Shown here: in pieces, positions 11,438-22,811 of the stretch
Position numbering within the stretch: the stretch's first letter is position 1
Layout: each line of letters opens with the position of its first letter
Assembly (NCBI RefSeq): GCF_022539665.2
Contig: NC_081336.1
Span: 9,028,778 to 9,092,777, forward strand
Source of the DNA: Daphnia carinata
Lineage: Eukaryota; Arthropoda; Branchiopoda; Diplostraca; Daphniidae
Length of the DNA stretch: 64,000 nucleotides
Direction of reading: 5' to 3'
The notes under the pieces: generated by a model
Told to the model about the DNA's origin: nothing
Database searches by the model: none
Seen by the model: only the letters and a program-made list of their open reading frames with translations
Made by a program: the position numbers and the translations under genes

Positions 11438-12216
11438 AAATTACAAAACAGCTGGCAAGAACAGATTTGATTGTCGCTCAATTGTCAAGTTTGATAGCCG
11501 TACTGTTTTTACGTTCAATTTTTCTGTTTTAATTTGACTAGTTGAATTGTTTAACGCTCCTAGTTAGCTCTCACGAGCAAAGCGGTTTTTTTGCTTGTCC
11601 TTTTTGATGAAGAAAACTTGTTTAATGGAAACACCGATTCTTAATATTTCACATCTGCACATGATTGAATATTAAATTATTTCCTCTTTTACGCATATTA
11701 ACAAGGGATAATCACGGCGCTGTTCTCTTCGCTTACATTTGTAACATCAATAGATTTACAACGGGCCCTGATTTGACTTTTTTTTTATGTTTTTCGCATT
11801 TATCGCTGTTTTATTGAGCATTCGAAATTGAATAGATTTTCATCGTTCGGGATAGAAATTGTCTTTCGATGAAAACAGAAGCTTGTTGAATTGATAATAA
11901 ATGAACTACTGGGTTTTAATCCCTTGATACTTTTTTTTATTTTCAAGTCGTTTGCTAAATGCCCACATAGAATTTTTAAATCGTCGAATGAGTTGCAACC
12001 AACTTGGCTAAAGGGATAATGAAATGATAACACTCAACGGCGATACAGTCATTATTGTATTTTTCGAAGTGAAGTTGTTCAGCCTATGTAAATCAGCTAA
12101 TAAAGTGGGAAATTTGAATTTGTAGCGGTAAAAGATAAAAGAATACAGAATATGAGACAGTCGCCTTATTTTTCGTTGTGAAAGCGCATTGAATTGCGTA
12201 TAAACGAATTGTTGAT

Positions 12217-13819
12217 TCAAAGAAGTGCTTCGTCGAGTAGTTTTAAGATTTCGTCCTTGTTGGTAATACTATTATTACCGCGTAAATAAATTCGTGCATC
12301 ATGGCCGTAGGATATGACACAATTTCCCTGTTGGATTAAGGGTTGAACGGCGTCAATTAAATTTGGGCTTGAATTCCATCTACACAAATAATGGAGCGCA
12401 TTCTGTCCAAAACAGTCCTTTGCATTCACATCGATTCCCAGTTGGATTAACAGTTGTATGGTGTCAATTAAATTTGGGCTTGGATTTGATCCACACAAAT
12501 AATGGAGCGCATTCCATCCATAAAGGTTCTTTGCATTCACATCGATTCCCTGTTGGATTAAGAGTTGAATGGCGTCCATTAAATTTGGGCTTGAATTTGA
12601 TTCACACAAGGAATGGAGCGCATTCTGTCCAATATTGCCTTTTGCAGTCACATCGATTCCAAGGCGAATGAAGTCGTTGATTCTTCGTAATAGATCAGGC
12701 GAAGAGTCACGAGCACAAAGTTTACGAAATTCTTCTTCTTTTTCAGTCAACTGCATTAGAGAAAATGAAGATTGTTTGAGTTGTTACTTCATAATTTGCA
12801 AAAAATAATAAAAATGTTACTTTATTCTTGATGGATTCCAGTTGTTGGACGACTTCTGCCGAATTCACTCTTTTTTGTGGATCATTTTCCAACATTTTCC
12901 TTAGTAAGTCATTCGCATAAAATTTTCGTAATTCGCCATCAATATCTAGAATTAAGAAACCAAGTGATCATTAATAGAAGAGTAAAATGGTATGGAAGTA
13001 AAATTTAGACTACTCTTCATATTCACCGGATCTTTTCCTATTATGTTGTTGTCAATTTCTTTCTCACTTAATCCGAAAAGATGTTTTCCCATCAAGAAAA
13101 TGTACCCAAAGACGAGGCTTAGGACAAACACATCGCTCTTGACAGTGCCTCTTTTCTTTTCTGCCTCTTCATCCCCTTTATTTTGATTGTTGTTCAAGAG
13201 TAAGCGTAACACCTCCGGGGCGTACCAGTTTCTGGTTCCTCTTATTGTAGTCAAAGTGTACGATCCCCTTTCAGTAACCTTTTTGGACAATCCAAAATCT
13301 GCCCATTTGATGATTGCCTCTTCATCTTGACCAGGACGTCGCTTAATTAGAACATTATTCGGTTTAATATCGCGATGAGTGACTTGCTTTGAATGGATGT
13401 ATGCCAGGCCAGTAGCTAGTTGATCGAACATTTCGATTGGACGTGGCATACGTCCGAAGTATTTTTTGGGATCATCCGACTTCAGGAAAAGTTGATCCAA
13501 AGTGGCGTCGCACAATTCCATGGCATAGGTCCTGTGATACCGTAAGAAGAAAAAAAACTGCGTTATGCCATTCGTTTTGCTGTTGGTCATAAAAAATCAG
13601 TACTTTCCTAAAGTCGTCATCAATTTCACAACGTAAAAGTTTGACGATATTCGGATGATCTAACTCGAGCATAAATTTTGCTTCGTTTCCATTGGATTGC
13701 TGTAGGAGAACTCTTTTTACTGCGACTGGACTGCCATTCAATTCCCCTTTATAAACAGAGCTAAAACCACCTTGTCCCAAAAGAGCACTGCGTTCGAACG
13801 TGATTTTCTTTTCTTCCAT
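12217..13819 (-). CDS. Ire1-like protein kinase with C-terminal ankyrin repeats (4 exons)
   Basis: Exons (minus): 13604-13819, 13014-13531, 12821-12945, 12217-12750, with introns of 72, 68 and 70 nt. The start MEEKKITFER is followed by a glycine loop GQGGFSSVYKG, VAVKR (catalytic Lys), HRDIKPNN, a DFG in WADFGLSKK, GTRNWYAPEVL and the C-lobe KRV in exon 3. All catalytic motifs are intact, so an active Ser/Thr kinase is expected. The ELCDATLDQLF segment is typical of Ire1/RNase L-type kinases. Exon 4 encodes about four ankyrin repeats (GIDVNAKNLYGWNALHYLCG type). No KEN ribonuclease domain is present. The junction of exons 1 and 2 does not keep frame with the obvious 72-nt GT-AG intron; an alternative acceptor (exon 2 from 13557, 46-nt intron) does, at the cost of a poly-Phe insertion. 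The gene may therefore be broken or the base call wrong. Identity of the family is confident; the exact protein is not. Confidence 0.8.
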
Positions 13820-14550
13820 ATGTTTGAAATGCGTTAAGCAGAAAGTTGTGTTCAAGTTTCTGAAACGACGCTGAAGTGGTTGCCTTTTTTTAGTGCAAGT
13901 TAGCAAATGACCAACGCCTTGAGTTGATATCGTCTAATCTTGAACGACGAGTATGATAATCATTATCAGCCGTAAAATAACGATCAGCCGACTTTCACAT
14001 TTATCAGTAAAGTATGTTTTACAAAGCCAATGAACAAATATGTTACTGTACTTATGGCTTTAATTCTTGAAAATAACATTTGCCACTCTTGGCTCTTTAC
14101 TATAAATGAAGGTCCTTGTTTTTTGGTTATTTATTTTGGTTTTTTGTTATGTATTACTTCAGGTTCCTTTTCGTCCGTGAGATGCATCACAGGCTAAGAA
14201 TCGATTTGGAATGATCAACAGGCATGTTAAATACATCACTAAAACAGCTAAGAATGCGTATCCTGCATCCAGCCCTTGTTGTGTTCAACAACAGCAAACG
14301 ACCAGTGGCTCTCGAATGGTTCCATTCCATACCAGTCTCTGGTGGACCATTAGCAGCTGTGATCCCGAACCAGTTGTGAGATTAGTTACCGCTTTGCCAG
14401 GTTTTTCGTGCTAACAATTTGATCTCGAAATGAAACTGATGTGGATTTTAAAGCTATAATACAGGAATGGATTTGTATGATGAACTTGGGCAGAAAAGTG
14501 TGGTTGTTGGCCACCAACACAACAGGGTAAAGTAAAATCAAGTGCGCTAA

Positions 14551-14838
14551 TTATTGCTTATCTGTACTGCGTGGGTTATTATACCTTTCGTATTGCCCAT
14601 GTTTTAGTTGAATGGGAATTATAGTACGTTTTCTAGGTGAGCCAAAGTCTACCGTTTTGAAGATTAGCAACGCTATTGAGGAAGAATCGGGACATTCTTT
14701 TTCCAGGTTCATCGTGATTTGTTTCCAGGACCATGCGACAGAACCATTCGCGTCTTCAGAATCTGAAGAGCTATAGTACACCTGTGCGGACACCTTCATT
14801 GTTCGACAGTAGCAGAAGCTATGAGCTCTTAAAGACAC
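14551..14838 (-). CDS. uncharacterised 95-codon ORF
   Basis: Open frame starting MSLRAHSFCYCRTMKV and ending RSTDKQ. The middle part (SAQVYYSSSDSEDANGS followed by alternating hydrophobic residues) looks like ordinary soluble protein, but no family is recognised and no splice context or promoter is evident. It could be a single exon or a chance frame. From 13820 to 14550 nothing else is supported. Confidence 0.25.
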   Translation of the reverse strand: MSLRAHSFCYCRTMKVSAQVYYSSSDSEDANGSVAWSWKQITMNLEKECPDSSSIALLIFKTVDFGSPRKRTIIPIQLKHGQYERYNNPRSTDKQ

Positions 14839-15056
14839 TTTGAAACTAAATTACAATTAATACTAATTTTGACGATCAGACCGAGGTTATCTTTAATGTT
14901 GAAATCGACATGTTGGCCGTTATCGTTCTTGTTGTAATTCAAAAGTTCGAAAGGCCCAACACTGGGCCATGAATGTTGGGCCAAATAACCGTGAATGCAA
15001 GTTAGAGAAAGGCCCGCAGGTTGTAAAATTTAATGCTTCGAATTATTTGTCCTTAG

Positions 15057-15975
15057 AGGGCACTGTCAGCATGTCAGAACAAAATGGGATGAGTTATGCC
15101 TGACCCCTAACCCTGAAGAATGGTTTCTGTCTCCTACGGCGAAAAAAGGGACAAGTTTGGGCAGCATCTTTTCCAAAACTCTGGTAATGTAATTAATTTT
15201 AATTCTTGTTATTTTCATTTAATACTTTTAAATATAAAAATTTTAATTACCAAATTTTTGATTTATTTCATTTGGTGCAATTTGGCGCCATTGTAGGTGG
15301 TTGTTACCGGAAAGGGCAGAAAAAAAAGAACATTCAACATGGCTGACGTCGTTACAGCAGAATTCGTGTGTACCACGCTTAAGATGGGTACTTGATTCAA
15401 GTCTTTAGTCATTGCAAGAATCATTTATTATGAGTTACGCAATCGCTTTACTGCAAGGTATTTGAGTTTTGGCTATTAATTTGTTGCGCCTTATAGTGAT
15501 CATCTGGTATGTATCATTTATGACAGATATCTTGTATGGGTCAGCAGTAGGCAGATCTATAACCATGCGTGAATTGACCACATGTCCTTTTGCTTCCTTC
15601 ACAGTTAACAAGGAAGAAAAAGGATCTGAAAAGGCCTTTAGTTTTAAACAGCTCCTATTTTTCACAGTTTATGTGAATTGGATCAAGGTATCTTAGTTTT
15701 TGCATTTTCCGTTGTTTAGTTGATTTTCATTCAGTTCTTACCTTGGCAACTTTTGGGATGTGTTACAGAATTTTGCTGTATGAAAGGTCTACGTATTCTT
15801 AAATTATTTATGTTATTCATTACCTTTATTTTTGTCTTAGTCTGCTTCTACCAGTCCTGTCCTTTGCACATCGAAGGCAGCTAAACAGCAAGCAACTACT
15901 GCAAAGGCCATTGAACATCTGTTCAATCCTTCATGTATTCCTCATCTCTTACCAACCGTTTCTAGGCAAAATTAG
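15057..15975 (+). CDS. 3' part of an unrecognised four-exon gene
   Basis: Four segments with canonical AG/GT borders keep one frame across three introns (113, 217 and 153 nt): 15057-15183 (TKWDELCLTPNPEEWFLSP), 15297-15387 (TGKGRKKRTFNM), 15605-15687 (KQLLFFTVYVNWIK) and 15841-15975, which ends PHLLPTVSRQN and a TAG stop. Every phase agrees, which is unlikely by chance, but no start codon was found upstream of 15057 and no family is recognised. It could be a degraded gene. Conventional ORF finding misses it because no segment begins with ATG. Confidence 0.35.
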
Positions 15976-16442
15976 ATAGCTTAACATTTCTGAAGTAAAA
16001 TCTCATTCTAAGGTAAAATGGATATCTTAATAGGTTGGCTTTTGAGAACTTTAATTCTCCATTTTACCATCTTTGTATTTTTTTAGAGCATTTTGAAAAT
16101 TTAATGTGATTCAAGATTTCATTGAAGTTGCCCTTGTACAGAAACAGCCGAAAGTCAAAAGACGAACGCATAACTGCTAACTGTACGTCGAAGCTAACTT
16201 GCCTCATGTGTATTGATGAGGAATTTCATGAACTCAAAGGTCAATCCTTCTTTCGATTCCCCTCAATCCAATGACGGATGAAATATCGTGGAATCAACTC
16301 AACTGAAGGTGGACGTACAGCTTGTACGTAAACGACTACGCTAGGGCTGACAAGACGTAAATATGTTAATTCATTACTTGGCAAGGATTAAAAGAAAAAT
16401 AATTTAGCATTGCAGTGCATAGGCTGGGCTGAGAAATTACAG

Positions 16443-16848
16443 CTGCCGTCGTTGTGGTCATCTTTATTGTTGCCATCATCGCAGTCGCCCTTTTTCTCAG
16501 AAGGTCTTACAAACAAAAGGTTGTAGAATATTTGATTTTAATCATTTAACCTTTAAATTTCAACTAATAGTTTCGATTCATTCCTGGTGTATCGAATCTA
16601 GTATCGAACTGATCTAAGGCGAGCCGATGCTAGTAGTTAAATTCGCCTGCGATGACTTGTACAATTCTGTATGCCCAATCGCCGCCATTTCGTGAACGTA
16701 TTGGATGAATAGGACAACCAACATTATCGACAGTAATCAAGCAAGAAATGAGGGTTTAAAAAATTGCTTGTAAAATCTAAATGTCGTTCTGCAGGAAAAT
16801 CGGATTCCGTTTTGTCCCTCAGTTGGTTCTATTGATTCATTATATTGA
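16443..16848 (+). CDS. terminal exons of a possible single-pass membrane protein
   Basis: Segment 16443-16519, after an AG, encodes a strongly hydrophobic helix (AAVVVVIFIVAIIAVALF) followed by basic LRRSYKQK, the pattern of a type I membrane segment with a stop-transfer signal. A second segment, 16795-16848, after 'tctgcag', continues in phase and ends PSVGSIDSLY with a TGA. The donor (GTTGTA) is weak and upstream exons were not found. Another coding-like stretch follows at 16872-16990 (DWFLRHGSLTHYENLLHP, then a GTAAGG donor) and another at ~17984-18064, but I cannot link them. From 18070 to 18790 nothing is seen. Confidence 0.25.
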
Positions 16849-18791
16849 CATGAACTTTCCCACATCGTAAATGGATGAATTCAAACGGACAAAGTGCGAT
16901 TGGTTCTTGCGCCACGGTTCTCTGACCCATTATGAGAACCTACTACATCCTACCTTGGATGTCTTCGTCATACAGCCTCGTACTGTGCAACTCAAGTAAG
17001 GCTTTTAAAGTATTTAATTCTGAATTGCGCTCATGGGATAACGCGTGAGTTGTTCTACCGCTATCCTAATTTTCGTAGCTGAAACTGTAATAACGGTGTT
17101 ATAGCAGTATTTGCATCTGCCGGTCCAATTGGGGTAAAGCAGTAGCATGTTTATATTGGTGGTTTTTTGTATGCAAAGGTGAATAGGGAAGGGAAGAAGG
17201 TAGATAGATAGCTACAAGTTCGTAAAAGGATGGATAGTTATGATCGCCATCTCTCGTCGAGATTGCGTACAATTTTTTTTTTTTTTTTTAACCAATTGAG
17301 TTTTAAGCATTTTGTGTTTCTCTATCTGCAATTGAAAAGATTCATACAGAACGTTTGCCTGTTACATGGGGCCCAGTCGTTTATCCTTAACGGCAAGTAA
17401 TCCTTTAAATCCATCTACTGGTTGCCGAATAGCAAGTTACTGTCGCATATTAAATCAATTTCTACAAGTGAATGGAACTAATTGATGGTACGCAGTTGTC
17501 TTGCTGTTTTTTAAGTTGTTGGTCTACAGTCAGACTAGCCTTCACGCAAGTCGATCAACAAGCCAGTACCGCCTCAATTACGACTATGGCGGCAGAGAAG
17601 CGGGCAATTGGTAGCTGGACCTGTCTAGTCAGTACACCTCTAAGTGAATCTATTTCAACTTGAGCGAATGTTGCGTTAATAATCGGTCGTAATAATTGGC
17701 TGCGTCGTTTATCGATTGATAATGACTAACTGACCGACTATTTTGCACAGGTGTTGTCCATGTGAAGTGGAATGGAATTGAGTGAATTGTCTTGGAAATG
17801 GATGGAATGTATATGAAGAGATGGAGGAGCTCTTTTCAGTGAAGTTCACTTGAAACAGACGACGTGAGACGCATTACCGATTAATTGAGTAAATCTAGAC
17901 AGTATTTCATGCTTAAAAACCGACACGGCCCTTCCCTACTTACATGCCACAATAACACTGATCCCAATTTCATGTTCTAGGGTCGTGAGTGAAATCTACA
18001 GCAACAAGAATAGCGATGAGATGAATCCGGGCGCCTCGTCAAACGAAGGACGTCTGGTGCTGTAATCCATGTCTGACTGGCCAAGGACAAAACTTTTGAT
18101 TGTACGTCGGTTTGCAGGTAAGACAATCCATCTTCATCTTGCATTACTTCGTTGTGCTGTGTGTCTTACCGTCAATTCCATGCTTCTATTAAAACCGGAA
18201 TCTAATGGATGTCGGAAGTTCGTGGGATTTAAGGCTTGATATAAAATCTAGTTTATTAAATTTTCTTATCGCCAGTCATAAGATTGCACTGTAGAAATAA
18301 CGACAGATATGTGGCAGAAAATACTTTCATTTAAGGACTTTTATGTGACGAAACAGAAATAGGAATGACGGATGGATGAGGACGGGTGTCATCCATCCAA
18401 TGACGACATTAAATTAAAGGTAGACTTCTGTGACACAAGTCCTTTTGATGGCGATTCCATTTCAGTTGCACATCCGCAACATCAAATAATTGAATAGATT
18501 TAGGAACACCGGTAATTGAAATTTAAACAATTCTAAGACTATGCAAGTGTGAAGGGAGACGTTCCCGAATTATGTTTGGCCAATGGCGACCAACTTTTGC
18601 CACGGTAACACAATCACTGCACTTTTTTTAAAAGCCTGATTCAATTTCTTTAAAAAAAAAAATTTGAAAGATGGCAGTAGGATGTGGGGCAGGTGAAATC
18701 GCCGTGAAAATCACATTTCGAATCGGAGTAAGGCTGGCTTTAAAACGCGTAGCCAATCGCTGAAATCAGTTTCTAATTAGATGTTGGTCTT

Positions 18792-19163
18792 TCAACGGAC
18801 AACAACATCGTTTGTTGATGAATTAGAAGAAATAGGGGTGGTGGTGGGTGGTTGATGCTCTTGCGTTTCCTTTCGTTTGACTCCTGGGCATGTTGCGAGT
18901 GTTTTTGTGTGCTGCTCGAGCCCCAAGGGTAGGGCACGAACGAGAGAGAAAAATGTGATAAACAGATTGTAGTTCCATCCGTCTGGCAGCTGAGTAGAGA
19001 CGGCGCAGGCCAGCACCAGCATGATGGCCACCATTACCTGTTTGAATGACGTAAAAAACCTTCCTTTTGATGCCATTATTGCCAATTGTTGTGCTGGTAA
19101 TGTAGTACTTGATACGCCAGAAAAAAAAGTGACGAACAATGGCCAACTTACCAAAACCTTCAT
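18792..19163 (-). CDS. small secreted protein, two exons
   Basis: Exon 1 is 19152-19163 (ATG AAG GTT TTG, donor GTAAGT); exon 2 is 18792-19037 after acceptor AACAG. Together they give an 85-residue product beginning MKVLVMVAIMLVLACAVS, a clear signal peptide whose coding is interrupted after codon 4, as in many arthropod cuticle and secreted-protein genes. The mature part begins TQLPDGWNYN and ends in a Thr/Ser/Pro-rich tail; no known domain is recognised. The distal half may be intron read-through if a donor exists near YNLF. A TATA box lies about 105 nt upstream of the ATG. Expression as a secreted peptide is inferred from signal peptide and promoter. Confidence 0.5.
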   Translation of the reverse strand: MKVLVSWPLFVTFFSGVSSTTLPAQQLAIMASKGRFFTSFKQVMVAIMLVLACAVSTQLPDGWNYNLFITFFSLVRALPLGLEQHTKTLATCPGVKRKETQEHQPPTTTPISSNSSTNDVVVR

Positions 19164-19267
19164 TTTTCCTTGTGTTGTGTGTGTGTGTGTCAACGTGCGG
19201 TTGGCCCAGTGTTATCGAATTGAATTCTTCTTGTTAATTAACGAAAGTCCAGGAAAAGCAGTCGGTC

Positions 19268-19275
19268 TTTATATA
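19268..19275 (-). promoter_or_regulatory. TATA box of the secreted-protein gene
   Basis: Minus-strand TATATAAA, about 105 nt before the ATG at 19163, the expected distance with a short 5' leader. Confidence 0.5.
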
Positions 19276-19361
19276 CGTACATGTGCCTTGCTTTGTTGTG
19301 TTGCTCATCCTTGGGAACGTGCAATGTAGTGTTTACCGTTACATGACCAGAGCTCTCCTTT

Positions 19362-19387
19362 GTGTGTGTGTGTGTGTGTGTGTGTGT
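19362..19387. repeat. (GT)n microsatellite
   Basis: About thirteen GT dinucleotides; a shorter GT run lies at 19177-19189 and a T18 tract near 19442. From 19390 to 22470 no coding gene is supported. The stretch is T-rich with a T7G12 tract near 20232 and may hold 5' untranslated exons of the aquaporin gene. Confidence 0.9.
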
Positions 19388-22308
19388 CCTATTGCAGCGA
19401 AAGTGGAGTTGCACTTGCCATCGGCCATTTGCAAATGCAGATTTTTTTTTTTTTTTTTTGCGCATCTCGAGCTCTGATGGTACCGTAGCTGAGGATACCA
19501 CATTGACGTTATTTGGCGTTCCGGTTCGACCTGCAGAACGGGACTTCAGCCCCTTTGCTAATTGCATCGAGCGTGTAGGTGTTGTTTGGCCTACGGCTAA
19601 TTCATTTCATATTTTAATAGATTTTTTGTATTTCTTTTTCTAATTTTAGAATCCGTCTAGCCGTTTTTTATGGATTTCGCATTGAGGATAACGACAGAAC
19701 AGCCACGACCTCTTTTTTTTCTTCTTGGCGGGCACACGAAAAGTGATTTTTTTTTTCCTCGCCTTCCGTGGCGCCCACTAGACGACCCCGAAAACCTTCC
19801 ATTCATTTTTTTTCAATGTCAAGGTTAGATTGCCTTTACTTTTCCTCATTTCATTTTCTTGCTGTTTCGTCATCATTTCTTTTCTTTTTTTTTTATGGAC
19901 AGCCGAACCTTGCACTGACAATGGAAATTAAGCTCTGCATCTTTCGTGAATTCCAAGTTTGCCAGGTAAATATGTTTATTTTGTTTGGTGGGTTTGCGGA
20001 CGAGGCGGTAAAACGTGAAACGAAATTCTCGCATCGTATTAGTTACAGCCCAGCCATTTTTTTTATTTATTTCGCTCGGACGTTCACACGATCTTGAGCT
20101 ATTTCGTTATTGTTGCGTTACGACGTGTTGTTCCAGCCGACTGATTTCGCTGGCGTTAGTACAGCTTGCAATTTTAAGGAATTATTTTGGGAGATGTTTT
20201 AGGTTCCTCTCGATCTGCTTTATTTAACACTCTTTTTTTGGGGGGGGGGGGAGTGGATTAAATTTGGTTTAATGATGAGTCATTGCGTAAGAATAGTTTA
20301 TCCCTCGGAGCATTTTTTTTTTTGCAGTAAGGCTTCTTTGCCATTCTTTTGGCACAGTATCTGTCTTGATGCTAGGCAAATTGTACCGTTAGATAAGCTT
20401 TCAATTGCGTTTCACTCTCTTCGTGACCATACCTGGCGTGGCGATTTCAGAGCTTGTTCCATAATTTTTATGTTTTGCAGGGCAGTTAGTTGCGATTTCC
20501 ATGCGACGAGTTTTCGCTCCCAGTCGAGTCACTTGAGCCCCTCAAATTTTCTTGCTTTTCGCCTGTCAGTTGAACACTAATCACTTGTCTTAAAAATTCG
20601 CAGTAGATGGACATACATTTTCGCGTTCTAAAGCCTCTAGTCTTCGGACTTTTTCAGCCAGCAATTGCTGCATTTAATCTGAACCGAACCTAATTACAGT
20701 AAGTAAAATGACTACAATTTAACTAAATGAAATTTGTTTGCATAGTTTTCCCTGAATTGTTGCAATTGTAGCTCGAAAGTCGATTCGGCCGATTACGTAC
20801 GCCGACCAACAGGCCGCAACCAGCACACCCACATGCAAAGAGTTATAAAAGCGATTCATCTTTTCAGTTAAACAAGACGAGATACCAACACATCGTAGCC
20901 TTCATGTGCATTTCAGTCATAGGAGATTCGTTGTAATTTATAGGTATCCTGCACTTAACTTTTCTTAACTGATAATCGATCGTTTCCGTTTCCCATTGGA
21001 TCACCGTCAGGTATGCCACCCTTTTCTCCTAACAGGTAGTAGGGCAAAAAGCAATTAAGGGATAGCGTTTATTGGCTTCGCCTGAATGCTCCAGGTGTCT
21101 AGATGGAGGTGCCATAATCACAGTTGTATGGTAGGATTGTTTAATAAGACTGCAATTGTGTTTTTACAGTTGCGAGCTGCTACGGTGGGGTTTGAAAAGC
21201 ATTGGTAGCCAAGCTCTTGAATGTTCTTTTCGAATGTCAACTGTTTTGTGACAGCATGATGTAAAAACTGCTCTTCACGTGAACCTTGCGTCGTATTTGC
21301 ATCCAATTCCATATTGTTGTAGTGCTCAGGTTTTTGGCAGACGCCGTTTCCTATCTTTGCTGACACACAACTATTCCTTTTAAAACATGCTACAAATTAG
21401 GCATTCAGCTTCCTATTTGCCTGATTTTCTTTCCCCAGCCTCCGTATTCAATTGTCTTGTAAGGGAAAACTTTCTTCAAACTTCTCTGAAATTGAGATCT
21501 CATGCAATCATTCGAACCGTATTGAAGAATGCTTCAAACATATTCATTGTCGCCTTGTATTCCATTGCTAGTTGTTTGGAAGTGTTTAACATGTTGCATC
21601 GGTTAGTTTTAATCTTTACGTTAGGCAAAAGCATTTTCGGGCTTGAAAACAATCCAAGTCTAGTTTGCTAGTTAGACGATGGTCCGACAAAAGGATTTTA
21701 CCGTAACTTTTCCTGTTCTTGCGCTGTTGGTAAAGTGATGCAGTTTTCTATTGGTATTGCGGCGTTTGTCTCGTAAAAGAAAGTTGCAAGTCATTTATGG
21801 TAATCAATATAGCGGATAATTTGGAAAAATGATTCGTTCCAGTGAATCTAATAAAAAAATTTGTAACGAAAAAAGATCAACGAGCGCGAATTGAATAACC
21901 AGTGGGCAAATATTTTGCAATTTTGCGGACGTCACGATCGTGTCTTAAGAACGGGAAGATCCTCCATCGCATTATCTAACGCCACGTTCGTGCAAAGGTC
22001 GTCGTCAAGCAAGTTACCGTAACGCGAACCAATTGTCTTGAGTGTTCTTACATTCGAGATGATTTTACACTAAATAAGCCTCTCCTATTCATGGTCGCTG
22101 ACCCTCGCGTATACATTCTCGGTAATCAATGTCGTTGACTAATTTTGAAAAGGTTTGTCGTCTTATTGGTTCGCTGTTGGTCATCGAAAGGAACTATCTC
22201 GTTGTCAAGGGGATTCCTTTCATGAAGAGTAGTCGTGTCCGGAATGTCACAATATTATTGGTTGACACGTACGCACGGTCCGTGACTGATACTAAACTAT
22301 TCTGCTTT

Positions 22309-22314
<6 letters not shown>

Positions 22315-22352
<38 letters not shown>

Positions 22353-22370
22353 GGGGGGGGGGGGGGGGGG
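22315..22370. repeat. T37 followed directly by G19
   Basis: A homopolymer T tract (22315-22351) runs without interruption into a homopolymer G tract (22352-22370). Such a tract can form G-quadruplex structure and is prone to length error. It lies about 100 bp upstream of a likely untranslated exon of the aquaporin gene (22472-22547, bounded by 'gtctag' and 'gtaagc'). Confidence 0.95.
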
Positions 22371-22811
22371 AGTTAGTAGATGGTGGATGTTGTAACATAT
22401 TGAACAACACTATGGGAAAACTTGCACGCTTTTTTGGTATATATTTACTTGATTTCGACTGTTTTCGTCTAGATTACTTGGGACAACTTCAGAGATCCAG
22501 GTCTGCGCTCCTTGTCCAGCTCTGGTTTTCTCCATCTTCGTCTTTAACCGTAAGCTTGTACATCTGTTTTGAGCTTGATTTTCAAGTGTCGAAAACTTTT
22601 CGTTATGAAATCATGACAAATCAAAATCAGTTAAATGTCTTCTTTTTTATGTCTTGTTTTAGTTGCTTATTTTGCATGATACTTTCATTGTTTATTTATT
22701 GTGCGTATCTTTTTTCGCTCTAGGCTTTTTGGATAGGACGGTTCATATTACTTGATACTGCCGAGTAGAAGGTATAACAGGAACGGCAGTGAAGTTGACG
22801 TGTTCTTTACA

